From JAMIFV01 sp035906055 (GTDB lineage Bacteria; Pseudomonadota; Alphaproteobacteria; Rickettsiales; JABCZZ01): a DNA stretch of 51,028 nt. Shown here piece by piece: positions 25,523 to 34,730 of this stretch. The number at the start of each line of letters is the position of its first letter. Position 1 is the stretch's first letter. The notes beneath the pieces are model-generated. The model made no database searches and had not been told where the DNA came from. It saw only the letters and a program-made list of their open reading frames with translations. Position numbers and translations under genes: made by a program. The stretch spans positions 1 through 51,028 of the forward strand of contig JAMIFV010000081.1 in assembly GCA_035906055.1 (NCBI GenBank). Direction: 5' to 3'.

Positions 25523-27067
25523 TCAATGCCTGAAATGACGCACGCCGGTGAACACCATTGCCATGTCATAGCTGTCGGCGGCTTTAATCACCTCTTCGTC
25601 GCGGATGGAACCGCCCGGCTGGATAAGCGCCGAAACACCCGCCTTGGCGGCGTTATGCACGTTATCGTCGAAGGGGAAGAACGCATCCGATGCCAGCGCC
25701 GTGCCTTTGGTGGGCAGCTTGGCTTCCTCCGCTTTCCAGCAGGCGATGCGCACGGAATCCACGCGGCTCATCTGGCCTGCGCCGATACCGACGGTCGATT
25801 CATTCTTCGCCATGACAATCGCATTGGATTTCACATGCTTGGCCACCGTGAACGCGAACAGCATGTCTTTAATTTCCTGCTCGGTGGGTGCACGCTTGCT
25901 CACCACTTTAAGCTGCTCGCGCGTTACCTGCATTATATCGTTTTCCTGGAACAGGAACCCGCCGGAAACCTGCTTGCACATAAAACTGCGGGCACCCCTG
26001 TCCGGCATGCCGCCGGTGAGCAGCAGGCGCAGGTTTTTCTTCTTCTCCAAGAGCGCCCTGGCTTCCGGCGATGCATCCGGCGCGATGATTACTTCAAGGA
26101 ACAGGCTGCCGATTGCTTCTACGGTTTTTGCATCGAGCGTGCGGTTGGTGGCGATAATGCCGCCATAGGCGCTCACAGGGTCGCAGGCGAGCGCTTTGGT
26201 GAAGGCTTCCACGGTATCTTTACCCACCGCCACGCCGCAGGGATTGGCGTGCTTGATGATGGCGATGGCGGGGTCATTGAACTCGCGCACCAGCTCAAAT
26301 GCCGCGTCTGTGTCATTAATATTGTTATAGCTCAGTTCCTTGCCCTGCACCTGCACGGCGGTGGAAATGCCTTTGGGCGCGTTGGGGTAGGTGTAGAACG
26401 ACGCGATCTGGTGCGGGTTTTCGCCGTAGCGCAACACCTGCTTGAGTTGCCCCGGGCCCATATAAGGGGGGAAGGATTGCAGCTCTTTGGCGAACCATTG
26501 ATTAATCGCAGAATCATACGCGGCGGTGCGCGAAAAAGCCTTGGCGGCGAGCTTCTTGCGGGTTTCAACGCTGGTGCCGCCGCTGGCGGTGATTTCCTGC
26601 TGTGCCAGCGCGTAGTCGGCAGGGTCAACGATCACGGTCACATGCTCGTGGTTCTTGGCGGCGGAGCGCACCATAGCGGGGCCGCCGATATCGATATTCT
26701 CCACGCAATCGTCATAGCTCGCGCCCTTGGCAACCGTCGCCTCGAACGGGTAGAGGTTGATAACCACGAGGTCGATGGGGGCAATGCCGTGTTTACTCAT
26801 CGCTTCTGTGTGTTCCTTCACGTTGCGCCTGCCCAGCAGCCCGCCGTGAATTTTGGGATGCAGCGTCTTTACGCGGCCTTCGAGCATTTCGGGGAATTCG
26901 GTATGCTCGGCAACTTCCTTCACCTTCAGCCCTGCATCGCGCAGCGCCTTGGCGGTGCCGCCGGTGGAAAGCAATTCAATGTTTTGGGAGGCAAGGAACG
27001 TGGCAAATTCCACAATGCCGGTCTTGTCGGATACGGAGAGAAGGGCGCGTTTGATAGTTTCGGTCAT
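25523..27067 (-). CDS. purH: bifunctional AICAR transformylase / IMP cyclohydrolase
   Basis: PurH performs the last two purine steps to IMP. The 514-residue protein has the cyclohydrolase domain (residues 1-200: ELLSTGGTAKALRDAG, VKTLHPKIHGGLLGRR, NLYPFE, NIDIGGPAMVRSAAKN). The transformylase domain follows, with the catalytic Lys-His in IKHANPCGVAVG and GAGQMSRVDS near residue 430. It overlaps the upstream sugar-dehydratase gene by four bases. Confidence 0.97.
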   Translation of the reverse strand: MTETIKRALLSVSDKTGIVEFATFLASQNIELLSTGGTAKALRDAGLKVKEVAEHTEFPEMLEGRVKTLHPKIHGGLLGRRNVKEHTEAMSKHGIAPIDLVVINLYPFEATVAKGASYDDCVENIDIGGPAMVRSAAKNHEHVTVIVDPADYALAQQEITASGGTSVETRKKLAAKAFSRTAAYDSAINQWFAKELQSFPPYMGPGQLKQVLRYGENPHQIASFYTYPNAPKGISTAVQVQGKELSYNNINDTDAAFELVREFNDPAIAIIKHANPCGVAVGKDTVEAFTKALACDPVSAYGGIIATNRTLDAKTVEAIGSLFLEVIIAPDASPEARALLEKKKNLRLLLTGGMPDRGARSFMCKQVSGGFLFQENDIMQVTREQLKVVSKRAPTEQEIKDMLFAFTVAKHVKSNAIVMAKNESTVGIGAGQMSRVDSVRIACWKAEEAKLPTKGTALASDAFFPFDDNVHNAAKAGVSALIQPGGSIRDEEVIKAADSYDMAMVFTGVRHFRH

Positions 27068-28971
27068 GATGCTTTGGATAGGGTCTCAGAAGGGTTGTTA
27101 AATTCCGGCACGATGCGTTTAAGGGTCTGTACGGCTTTGTCTTTCTGGCGTTGCTGGCAGGCGGTCAGCAGTTCCTGCAGGAGAGGCCTGAGGGCTTCCA
27201 TCTGCAAGTAAGGTTGCTTGGCAAGCCAGATGCTTTCATGCGGGGTTTTAGCGTGGTTTTCCGTAGAAAGGAAGAGCTCCTCGAACATTTTTTCGCCGGG
27301 GCGCAGGCCTGTGAACTCGATCTTGATATCGGTATAAGGAGTAAATCCTGCAAGGCGCACCATTTGTTCCGCCAGATCAAGTATTTTTACCGGCTGGCCC
27401 ATATCCAGCACATAGACCTCGCCGCTTTCATTGCTGAGGGTGGCGGCCTGCAGCACCAGCTCCACCGCCTCGCGTATGGTCATGAAATAACGCACCATAT
27501 CCGGGTGGGTAACAGTGATAGGCCCGCCGCGCGCAAGCTGTTGTTGAAAAAGCGGAACTACCGAGCCGGTGGAGCCGAGCACATTGCCGAACCGCACGGC
27601 CACGAAACGGGTTTTCCTGGCCGCCGCGCTGTGCGCCAGCGCCTGGCAGTAGCATTCCGCCGCGCGCTTGCTGGCGCCCATGACGCTTGAAGGATTCACC
27701 GCCTTGTCGGTGGAGATCATCAGCATCACCTGTACGGTATGTTTTGCGCAGGCATCGGCGAGCGTTTGCGTGCCGAGCACATTGCTGAGGATGGCTTCTT
27801 CGGGGTTTGCTTCCGCCAGCGGAACATGTTTGATGGCGGCGGCATGCAGCACCACCTGCGGCCTGTACTGCGCGAATACGGAATCAAGCAGTTGCCCGTT
27901 GCGCACATCGCCCAGCAGCGCCACGCGCGGCACGTGGCTGTGCGTGCGCGCGAGTTCCATGTCGATCTGGTAGAGCGCGTATTCGGAGAGTTCAAACAAT
28001 ATCAGCTGTTTGGGGCCGAAGCCCGCCACCTGGCGCGCCAGCTCGCTGCCGATGGAACCGCCCGCGCCCGTTATCAGCACCGTCTTGCCGTTGAGCGAAT
28101 TACGCACGGGCGTTTTGTCATGCACGTTCTGCGCGCGGCCCAGCAAATCTTCAACGGCGATGGGCTGGATATCGAGTTTTTCCTGCATGCCCTGTTTGAA
28201 TTCACTGAGTTTGGGCAGGCGTGCCAGCGGCAGGCCGAGCGTGTCGGTAACCGCCAGCAGCTCGCGCACTTTATGGCCCTCCATCTGGTCATAGGTAAGA
28301 ATAACGCGCTGCGGGCGCACGTCGGCGCGCGCCAGTTTTTCCACTACCTGCGGCAGGTCGCCCACCGTGCCGAATATACGTACGTTATGGATGGAGCGGT
28401 TCTCGTTGGTCGGATCGTCATCGACGATGCCCACCACCAGATACTGCGAAGAAGCGCCCGCGCGCGTATCGCGCAGGAAAAGTTCGGCGCGGTCGCCTGC
28501 GCCGATGAGCAGCACGGGGATTCGGTCCTGCAGCGTGAAGCCGCTTTGCAGGCCAAGGCGCGCATTGCGCCACGAACGATAGGCGAAGCGCGGGCCGCCG
28601 AGCAGAATGATAAGCAGGAACCACTGGATAAACGGTGTGGAACGCGGAATGTCATCCAGGCGGTTGACCGCGAAGAGCACGAGATAGAAGAGCAACAGCG
28701 CATACGTGACGGCTTTCACGATATTCATGAGATCGGGCATCGACGCATAGCGCCACAGGCCGCGATAAAGCCTCGCGCGGTAAAACACGGCAAGGCACAT
28801 GCCCATGCAGAGTGCCGTATAAATCGGCAGCAGCGGGCTTGCAAAGGTTTCAGTGGTGTTGCCGTAGCGCAGGTAAAGCGCGAGGATAAAGCTGGTGGCG
28901 GCCATGAAAAGGTCATGCAGCACGGGGCGCAGCGGCAATCCTTTAGTTTTCTTCGGCAGGCGTATTTGCAA
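27064..28971 (-). CDS. WbpM/FlaA1-type membrane nucleotide-sugar 4,6-dehydratase
   Basis: The 635-residue protein has four N-terminal transmembrane segments (residues 1-130), a first nucleotide-binding domain (VLLIGAGDRAELFL), and a C-terminal SDR domain. The SDR domain has GKTVLITGAGGSIGSELARQ near residue 300 and STDKAVNPSSVMGASKRAAE, where Met replaces the usual Tyr as in WbpM/PglF enzymes. These dehydratases act on UDP-GlcNAc for O-antigen or capsule. It overlaps purH and the WbpL-like gene, which suggests a common transcript. Confidence 0.88.
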   Translation of the reverse strand: MQIRLPKKTKGLPLRPVLHDLFMAATSFILALYLRYGNTTETFASPLLPIYTALCMGMCLAVFYRARLYRGLWRYASMPDLMNIVKAVTYALLLFYLVLFAVNRLDDIPRSTPFIQWFLLIILLGGPRFAYRSWRNARLGLQSGFTLQDRIPVLLIGAGDRAELFLRDTRAGASSQYLVVGIVDDDPTNENRSIHNVRIFGTVGDLPQVVEKLARADVRPQRVILTYDQMEGHKVRELLAVTDTLGLPLARLPKLSEFKQGMQEKLDIQPIAVEDLLGRAQNVHDKTPVRNSLNGKTVLITGAGGSIGSELARQVAGFGPKQLILFELSEYALYQIDMELARTHSHVPRVALLGDVRNGQLLDSVFAQYRPQVVLHAAAIKHVPLAEANPEEAILSNVLGTQTLADACAKHTVQVMLMISTDKAVNPSSVMGASKRAAECYCQALAHSAAARKTRFVAVRFGNVLGSTGSVVPLFQQQLARGGPITVTHPDMVRYFMTIREAVELVLQAATLSNESGEVYVLDMGQPVKILDLAEQMVRLAGFTPYTDIKIEFTGLRPGEKMFEELFLSTENHAKTPHESIWLAKQPYLQMEALRPLLQELLTACQQRQKDKAVQTLKRIVPEFNNPSETLSKAS

Positions 28972-29923
28972 GGTTGAGCACCATCAGGAGCGCGGCGGTA
29001 TAGCCTGCCACGCAGGTTATTATTCCGGCCATAATAGAGTGCATCGGCAGCAAGGCAAGTCCAATGAGCAGCAAATTCAACAGGGTAATGCGCAGCACCA
29101 CATCATTATGCGAGAGGCCCTTGCGCACGGCTTTCTGGTAGGCGTGTTCGGAGTGCGCGCGCCATACCTTCTCACCGCGCAAGGCACGCCTGAACAAGGT
29201 GAGCGTGGTATCGGTGAGATAATAGGCAGGCAGCAGCAGCGCCGCCGCCCAGTGGCCGTAGGATGCCAGCGTAAGCAGCAGGAATCCCATAAGAAAACCT
29301 AAGGGAACGCTGCCCACATCCCCCATGAAAATGCGCGCGGGCGAGAGGTTGTAACGCAGGAAACCCAGCGCCACCGCCGCCATGATGCCCGCTGAAATGG
29401 CCAGCCACATCGGCAGCGGCGAAGTGAACATATGAAACAGCATGATGCCCACTGCCTGCATGATGGCCTGCATGGCGGAAATGCCGTCAATCCCGTCCAT
29501 GAAGTTGGTGAGGTTGATAAACCACAGCCATAACAGCGCCACGAACGCCCATTCCGCTTCCTGCGGTATATCCAGCGGCAGGATGCGTAATTGCAGCGCG
29601 TTCATCGCCAGCCCAACGGCCACGAACTGCGCGGCGAAGCGAAGCCAGACCGGCATGCCGCGCACATCATCGGCAAACGAAACCGCCGCCAGCAGCAGCG
29701 AAGCCGCCAGAATCTGCCACGCGACGCCCGCATAGAACAGGCATACCAGCGCCACGCCGATCATGGCGATGCCGCCGCCGCGCGGTATGGGGGCTTTGTG
29801 GTTGCTGCGCTCGTTGGGATTATCCATCACGCGCGCGCGGGTGAGAAGCTTCAGCACCAGCCCGGTGGCGATGACCGAGCTTATCCATGCGAGTGAGGGA
29901 AGAAGTAGGAAGAGGTTGTTCAT
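28943..29923 (-). CDS. WbpL/WecA-like undecaprenyl-phosphate sugar-1-phosphate transferase
   Basis: The 326-residue polytopic protein belongs to the MraY/WecA family: NERSNHKAPIPRGGGIAMIG, FADDVRGMP (metal-binding Asp pair), NLTNFMDGIDGI and FMGDVGSVPLGF. It would start lipid-linked glycan synthesis on undecaprenyl phosphate at the inner membrane. The neighbouring dehydratase probably supplies the sugar nucleotide. Its 3' end overlaps the start of that gene by 29 bases. Confidence 0.88.
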   Translation of the reverse strand: MNNLFLLLPSLAWISSVIATGLVLKLLTRARVMDNPNERSNHKAPIPRGGGIAMIGVALVCLFYAGVAWQILAASLLLAAVSFADDVRGMPVWLRFAAQFVAVGLAMNALQLRILPLDIPQEAEWAFVALLWLWFINLTNFMDGIDGISAMQAIMQAVGIMLFHMFTSPLPMWLAISAGIMAAVALGFLRYNLSPARIFMGDVGSVPLGFLMGFLLLTLASYGHWAAALLLPAYYLTDTTLTLFRRALRGEKVWRAHSEHAYQKAVRKGLSHNDVVLRITLLNLLLIGLALLPMHSIMAGIITCVAGYTAALLMVLNLANTPAEEN

Positions 29924-29934
29924 TAATGGCTCTT

Positions 29935-29971
29935 GTCATTGCGAGGAGCGAAAGGCGACGAAGCAATCCAG
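29935..29971 (+). repeat. short interspersed repeat, GTCATTGCGAGGAGC type
   Basis: The sequence starts GTCATTGCGAGGAGCGAAAG and ends GAAGCAATCCAG. I recognise this as a widely dispersed intergenic repeat type in alphaproteobacterial genomes. It sits upstream of the WbpL-like gene. Confidence 0.7.
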
Positions 29972-29977
29972 TCTCTT

Positions 29978-30055
29978 GTCATGCCGTCGAATGACGGCAT
30001 CCAGCCGTGCAGCGAGTTCATGGCTTGGCTGGACCCCGTCATTCGACGGGGTGAC
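29978..30055 (+). repeat. palindromic repeat with GTCGAATGAC hairpins
   Basis: GCCGTCGAATGACGGC and CCCCGTCATTCGACGGGG are two inverted hairpins joined by a 35-base spacer. The outer ends read GTCAT and GTGAC. It forms a tandem with the preceding repeat in the gap next to the GNAT gene. Confidence 0.8.
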
Positions 30056-30108
30056 AAAACAGTAACGTGCAAGAAAATATTACATCTTTGCATTCTTCGA
30101 TGTCCTCA

Positions 30109-30678
30109 TTATATTTTAAAAACGTCTTTGATTTTTTTGTCAGGCTTTAATTGCCCTGATCTGTAATCCATTATGCGGCGGCGAACATCATTTGTATAAA
30201 AATGCAGATGTACCAGAACGCCAAATTTATCATCCACTTCCATTTTAGAAATGATGAAGCCTGCTTTTAATTTAGGAATTATTACATCATTATTTGTAGC
30301 GCAGTGTCTGGAATAAATTAGCTGGAATCCTTTTTCTGAAACAATATCGACACATTTTTTAATCAAAGCGCTATAAAGTCCTTTACGTCTGTGGTCATGT
30401 AAAACGGCTGAGTTAACCATATAAAAAACAGAGCTGCTTTCCTGAGTGCCCCAACTCCAGCCAACGAATCTGTTATTCGCATCAAAAACACCTAGATGTA
30501 ATTTGTAAGGCGAGCCTATTCGTAAACCCAACTCTTTGATTTTTTTATTTTCATCGTCATTCAAAATATCTTTTAAAGCGTAACTATGAACATTCTCAAA
30601 CGCAGAGCTTCTGTGTGCATTGAATAATGGCAGAAATTCTTCTTCAGTTAGCTCTCTAATCGTATAATTTTTATTCAT
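30109..30678 (-). CDS. GNAT-family N-acetyltransferase
   Basis: The 189-residue protein has a GNAT fold core: the beta4-type strand FYMVNSAVLHDHRRKGLYSAL (residues about 88-107), with the acetyl-CoA loop DHRRKGLYSAL in the usual R/QxxGxG/A position. GYxxxxR-like features follow (AGFIISKM). The substrate is unknown. Base composition is clearly more AT-rich, and codon use more AT-ending, than in every neighbouring gene. It is also flanked by repeats, so horizontal acquisition is likely. Confidence 0.75.
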   Translation of the reverse strand: MNKNYTIRELTEEEFLPLFNAHRSSAFENVHSYALKDILNDDENKKIKELGLRIGSPYKLHLGVFDANNRFVGWSWGTQESSSVFYMVNSAVLHDHRRKGLYSALIKKCVDIVSEKGFQLIYSRHCATNNDVIIPKLKAGFIISKMEVDDKFGVLVHLHFYTNDVRRRIMDYRSGQLKPDKKIKDVFKI

Positions 30679-30698
30679 TTTGCTTATTCCTGAACACT

Positions 30699-32489
30699 CT
30701 ATCTTCTGCCAAATAACTTCTCGATATCCGCCAGTTTAAGCTCCACATAGGTGGGGCGGCCATGATTGCACTGGCCGGAATGCGGCGTGGCTTCCATCTG
30801 CCTGAGCAGCGCGTTCATCTCCTGCGCGTTCAGTGCGCGGCCTGCGCGCACGCTGCCATGGCAGGCCATCGTGCCGCACACATGTTCCAGCCGGTCGGCC
30901 AGCGTCAGCGCTTCGCCCATTTCTTCCAGATCGTCGGCAAGGTCGCGGATGAGCCCGCGCACGTCCGTATCGCCCAGCAAGGCAGGCACTTCACGCACTA
31001 CGATGGTGCCTTCACCGAACGCGTCGATGATGAGGCCGAAGCGTGCCAGCTCTTCTGCGCGTTTGAGCAGGCGCGAGGCATCGGGTTCGCCCAGTTCCAC
31101 CACTTCTGGGATAAGCAGTTGCTGGCGCGCCATGCCGGTTTCGGCAAGCTGCGCCTTCATGCGTTCATACACGAGGCGTTCATGCGCGGCGTGCTGGTCT
31201 ACGATCACCATGCCGTCCTCGGTCTGTGCCACAATATAGGTGTTATGCAATTGCGCGCGCGCGGCACCCAGCGGGTAGGCGGTGGGTGATTCCGGCATTA
31301 CTTCCACCGGGCGCGCCTGCGGAATCTGCACAGTCTGTTCAAATAACGCGGTGAATTGCTGCGTTTGATAGGCTTCTGCTACCGAACTGCGCGCATACAC
31401 GGGTGCAGAAGAGGCATAAGAAAATCCGGGCTGACCCTGCGGCCTTGCCGCGCCAAGGGCGGCAAGTGAAACAGTGGTGGAAGCGCGGTGTCCCGCATCG
31501 GCCAGCGCATGCTTGAGCGCACTGATGATCATGCCGCGCACCATGCCGGTTTCACGGAAACGCACTTCCGCTTTGGCGGGGTGCACGTTCACGTCCACAT
31601 CTTCCTGCGGCATGTCTACGAACAGCGCCACTACCGGGTGGCGGTCACGGGCGAGGAAATCCTGATAGGCGGCGCGCACACAACCCAGCAGTAATTTATC
31701 ACGCACGGGGCGGCCATTGACGAAGAGATATTGTTCCGATGACGTGCCACGGCTGAAGGTGGGCAGGCTGGCAAAGCCGGAAAGCCGCATGCCTTCGCGC
31801 TCTGCGAGAATAGGCAGGCTGTTATCGCCGAATTCCTTGCCGAGAATTTCCGCTAAGCGGGTGAGTCGCGCTTCGATCAGTTCGCCCTGCGCACGGTTAT
31901 AGCGGGCGAGTGGTTTGCCGTCAGAAGTAAGCGAGAAACTCACATTCGGATTGGCCATGGCAAGGCGCTGCACGATGTCGCGCGCATGCTCTACTTCGGT
32001 GCGGTCTGCACGCAGGAATTTGAGGCGCGCAGGCGTGGCATAGAACAAATCGCGCACTTCCACCGTGGTGCCTTCCGCATGCGCAGCGGGAGCGATTTCA
32101 CCCATATCGCCGCCTTCAATCAGCAGCCCCCATGCGTCAGCAGCCCCGCGCGCGCGGCTCTGCAGCGATAGCCTGCTGACCGAGCCGATAGAGGGCAACG
32201 CCTCGCCACGGAAGCCCAGCGCCTTCACGCGCAGCAGGTCGTCATCGGGAAGTTTGGAAGTCGCGTGACGCAACGGTGCCAGCAGCAGGTCGGCGCGTGC
32301 CATGCCCGTGCCGTTATCGGTGACGCGTATCAGCGTCTTGCCCGCGTTCATGAGCGTGATGTCCACCTGTGTGGATTTGGCGTCGATAGCGTTCTCCACC
32401 AGCTCCTTGACAGCGGAAGCCGGGCGCTCGATCACCTCGCCGGCGGCGATGCGGTTAACGGTAGTGGGGGGTAATATCCTGATGGCCAT
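30699..32489 (-). CDS. mutL: DNA mismatch repair protein MutL
   Basis: The 596-residue protein has the GHKL ATPase N-terminal domain: IAAGEVIERPASAVKELVENA, RVTDNGTGM, GFRGEALPSIGSVS and PARLKFL. Its C-terminal domain contains DQHAAHERLVYE, matching DQHA(X)2E(X)4E of MutL endonucleases. CNHGRPTY near the end is part of the same zinc site. It should therefore nick DNA itself, as in bacteria without MutH. It starts on the minus strand, divergent from nothing nearby. Confidence 0.97.
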   Translation of the reverse strand: MAIRILPPTTVNRIAAGEVIERPASAVKELVENAIDAKSTQVDITLMNAGKTLIRVTDNGTGMARADLLLAPLRHATSKLPDDDLLRVKALGFRGEALPSIGSVSRLSLQSRARGAADAWGLLIEGGDMGEIAPAAHAEGTTVEVRDLFYATPARLKFLRADRTEVEHARDIVQRLAMANPNVSFSLTSDGKPLARYNRAQGELIEARLTRLAEILGKEFGDNSLPILAEREGMRLSGFASLPTFSRGTSSEQYLFVNGRPVRDKLLLGCVRAAYQDFLARDRHPVVALFVDMPQEDVDVNVHPAKAEVRFRETGMVRGMIISALKHALADAGHRASTTVSLAALGAARPQGQPGFSYASSAPVYARSSVAEAYQTQQFTALFEQTVQIPQARPVEVMPESPTAYPLGAARAQLHNTYIVAQTEDGMVIVDQHAAHERLVYERMKAQLAETGMARQQLLIPEVVELGEPDASRLLKRAEELARFGLIIDAFGEGTIVVREVPALLGDTDVRGLIRDLADDLEEMGEALTLADRLEHVCGTMACHGSVRAGRALNAQEMNALLRQMEATPHSGQCNHGRPTYVELKLADIEKLFGRR

Positions 32490-32586
32490 GCGACGGGAGA
32501 GCCCTTGATTGCTACTGTGTCTGCTGTGCCCTGGCGTAATTCAGGACACTCCCTCAGTATGCAACGGCGGATGCTGCGGGTCAAAA

Positions 32587-32620
32587 GAGAAAAAGCCCCC
32601 GGCATTTTAAGCCGGGGGCT
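32587..32620 (-). terminator. rho-independent terminator of yceI
   Basis: Arms at 32595-32603 and 32611-32619 form a 9-bp GC stem. Read leftward, it is followed by TTTTTCTC. It lies just downstream of yceI. Confidence 0.88.
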
Positions 32621-32636
32621 GCAAACACACGGAGGG

Positions 32637-33239
32637 TTAGTTTGCTTTTCCGTCGAGAACGGCTTCTTCCTTGTTCGCTTCGCTCTCAATGTTGATCTGC
32701 ACGTCATCGCCAAGGTTCGGCAGGTAAGCGTTCATGCCGAAGTCAGAGCGCTTGATCGTGGTGGTGGCGGTGAACCCGGCGGTTTGCTTTTTCATGAAGT
32801 TTTCGCCGAGCTTGTTGAGCTTCACATCCAGCACAACGGGTTTGGTAACGCCGCGCAGCGTAAGGTTGCCGGTCACGGTGGCGCTGGTGGCGTCCTTCAC
32901 TTCAACCTTCTCGCTCACGAAGGTGGCGGTGGGGAACTGTTCCACGTCGAAGAAGTCCTTGTTCTTCAGATGCTCATCGAGCTTTGCCACGCCGGTATTG
33001 ATCTGGGTTACGGGAATAGTGACGCTCACCGTGCTGTTGGCCGGGGTTTTTTCATCCAGCTTCAGCGTGCCCTCTACGTTCATGAACTTGCCGCTGGGCG
33101 TGGAGAAACCGAAATGGTCGATATGGAAGGTTACGGCGGTGTGGGAGCCGTCGAACCTGTACGTGTCGGCAGCGAGTGCGGGGCTTGCAAGCGTTGCGGC
33201 GGCAATCGCGAACAGGGAAGCGGTACGGATTAGTTTCAT
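32637..33239 (-). CDS. yceI: YceI-family periplasmic protein
   Basis: The 200-residue protein has a signal peptide (MKLIRTASLFAIAAATLASPALAAD) and the YceI lipocalin-like beta barrel: DGSHTAVTFHIDHFGFS, FDVEQFPTATFVSEK, GNLTLRGVTKPVVLDV and KRSDFGMNAYLPNLGDDV. The family binds polyisoprenoids. The start at 33239 has GAAAGG upstream. It is divergent from an HxlR regulator, which probably controls it. A cytochrome b561, its usual partner, lies 8 kb away. Confidence 0.92.
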   Translation of the reverse strand: MKLIRTASLFAIAAATLASPALAADTYRFDGSHTAVTFHIDHFGFSTPSGKFMNVEGTLKLDEKTPANSTVSVTIPVTQINTGVAKLDEHLKNKDFFDVEQFPTATFVSEKVEVKDATSATVTGNLTLRGVTKPVVLDVKLNKLGENFMKKQTAGFTATTTIKRSDFGMNAYLPNLGDDVQINIESEANKEEAVLDGKAN

Positions 33240-33333
33240 GGCACGGCCTTTCTCAGTTATGAATAGTAGTGTAGTAAAATAGGGTAATATGGTATATATT
33301 AGTAACCACTTAAAAAAACAATAAGGCACATCC
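33240..33333. promoter_or_regulatory. divergent yceI/hxlR intergenic region with possible HxlR sites
   Basis: This 94-base AT-rich region contains several AGTA/TACT half-sites (AGTAGTGTAGTA and TTAGTAACCACT). On the minus strand TTGTTT is followed 17 bases later by TATATA, a fair promoter for yceI. The operator role is inferred from the divergent arrangement. Confidence 0.4.
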
Positions 33334-33735
33334 ATGGCTCAAAGTAACAAAAAGGTTCCTGCGGCAAAAACCGTTGCGAATCACCACCCGCATCCCTGCT
33401 GCCCTTCTATCCGCGAAGTGCTCAGCCGCGTGGGCGATAAATGGAGCATGCTTATTGTGGGCATACTGAGCCAGGAAGCGCTGCGCTTCAACGAACTCAA
33501 GCGCCGTGTGGACGGCATTTCGCAGCGCATGCTTACGCTTACTTTACGTGAATTGGAACGTGACGGCCTGGTCAGCCGTACCGTTACCCCCGTCATGCCG
33601 CCAAGCGTCGAATATGCGCTCACGGGCCTTGGCCATACATTGCTGGAACCGGTGAGCGAACTCATCGACTGGACGATGAAAAATTACCCGCAGATCGAAA
33701 AAGCGCGCAAGGTTTTTGACAACAGGAAGGGTTAA
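33334..33735 (+). CDS. HxlR-family transcriptional regulator
   Basis: The 133-residue winged-helix protein has the HxlR core: the conserved Cys pair in HPCCPSIREVL near residue 27, DKWSMLIVGIL, RFNELKRRVDGISQRMLT, LRELERDGLVSRTV and PPSVEYALTGLG. Regulators with this N-terminal Cys often sense quinones or electrophiles. It is divergent from yceI and likely represses it. Confidence 0.88.
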   Translation: MAQSNKKVPAAKTVANHHPHPCCPSIREVLSRVGDKWSMLIVGILSQEALRFNELKRRVDGISQRMLTLTLRELERDGLVSRTVTPVMPPSVEYALTGLGHTLLEPVSELIDWTMKNYPQIEKARKVFDNRKG

Positions 33736-33747
33736 TAAGTCCTGAGC

Positions 33748-34686
33748 CTAAGCCCTCGGATGCGCTTTGGCGTAGGCGCTGAGCAGGCGTTCGCTATCTA
33801 CTTTGGTGTAGCGTTGCGTGGTGGAAAGGTCGGCATGCCCCAGCAGTTCCTGAATGGTGCGCAAGTCCCCGCCGCCTGCCAGCAGGTGCGTGGCGAAACT
33901 ATGGCGGAAGGCGTGCGGCGTGGTGGATTCCGGCAGGCCAAGCGCATTGCGTAAATTGCGTATCTCTTTCTGGAAGATGGCCGGTTGCAACACCTTGCCG
34001 CGTGCGCCACGAAACAACGCTTCGTCTCCAGACAATGTAAACGGGCAGGCTTTTTTATATTCGGCAATGGCGGCATGTATCTGCGGTAATACAGGCACCA
34101 TACGCTGCTTGTTTCCCTTGCCGGTGAGGATAAGTGAGACAGCGCCGTCTTTCAGGTCTTTTACACGCAGGCCCAGCGCTTCAGAGATACGCAGGCCGCA
34201 GCCGTAAATCAGCGTAAGCAGGGCAACATCACGAAGCTGCACCCATTGTTCTTTATGCGTGAAGCCCACTATATCCAGCGACGCGACGGCCTGCGATTCG
34301 CCGATGGATTTCGGCAGCGACTTCGGCAGTTTGGGCGTGCGAACATGAAAGATGGCGGCGTTTTCCGCGATGCCCTGATTCTCCAGATAGCGGTAAAATC
34401 CGCGCACCGTGGAAAGCGCCCGCGCGGTGGAGGTGGCGGAGAACCCTTCACCATGCCGCACGGCAAGCCAGCTCCTGAAATCCCTGAGTGCCAGTGCAGA
34501 AAGGGTTCGCGTGCTTACCTCCCCGCCTTCATGCTTGTTGGCGAAGCTCAGGAAATGCCGGATATCAATGAAATAGGCGGTATGCGTATGCCTGGAATAA
34601 TGCTTCTGGTGCGTGAGCCATTCCAGCCAGCTTTTTACATGCTTTGCCAGTGTTTTATCTACGGGTAAACCAGAAAGATCCTGCAT
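33748..34686 (-). CDS. xerC: tyrosine recombinase XerC
   Basis: The 312-residue protein has an N-terminal SAM-like DNA-binding domain and a catalytic domain. Arg is in YGCGLRISEALGLRV, Lys in LTGKGNKQRM, and the HxxR-H-Y set in HAFRHSFATHLL, ELLGHADLSTTQRY. It resolves chromosome dimers at dif with XerD. It stands downstream of DUF484 on the same strand, a standard arrangement. Confidence 0.93.
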   Translation of the reverse strand: MQDLSGLPVDKTLAKHVKSWLEWLTHQKHYSRHTHTAYFIDIRHFLSFANKHEGGEVSTRTLSALALRDFRSWLAVRHGEGFSATSTARALSTVRGFYRYLENQGIAENAAIFHVRTPKLPKSLPKSIGESQAVASLDIVGFTHKEQWVQLRDVALLTLIYGCGLRISEALGLRVKDLKDGAVSLILTGKGNKQRMVPVLPQIHAAIAEYKKACPFTLSGDEALFRGARGKVLQPAIFQKEIRNLRNALGLPESTTPHAFRHSFATHLLAGGGDLRTIQELLGHADLSTTQRYTKVDSERLLSAYAKAHPRA

Positions 34687-34730
34687 CGCTATTTTACTCT
34701 AAATGTTGCGTACCGGAAGAGTCTTAACGC

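Noticed and set aside
25439..27211. 590-residue plus-strand ORF
   Set aside because: It is antisense to purH, with no ribosome binding site and His/Gly-rich noise; purH on the other strand is unmistakable.
27739..28977. 412-residue plus-strand ORF
   Set aside because: It is antisense to the WbpM-type dehydratase, whose motifs are complete.
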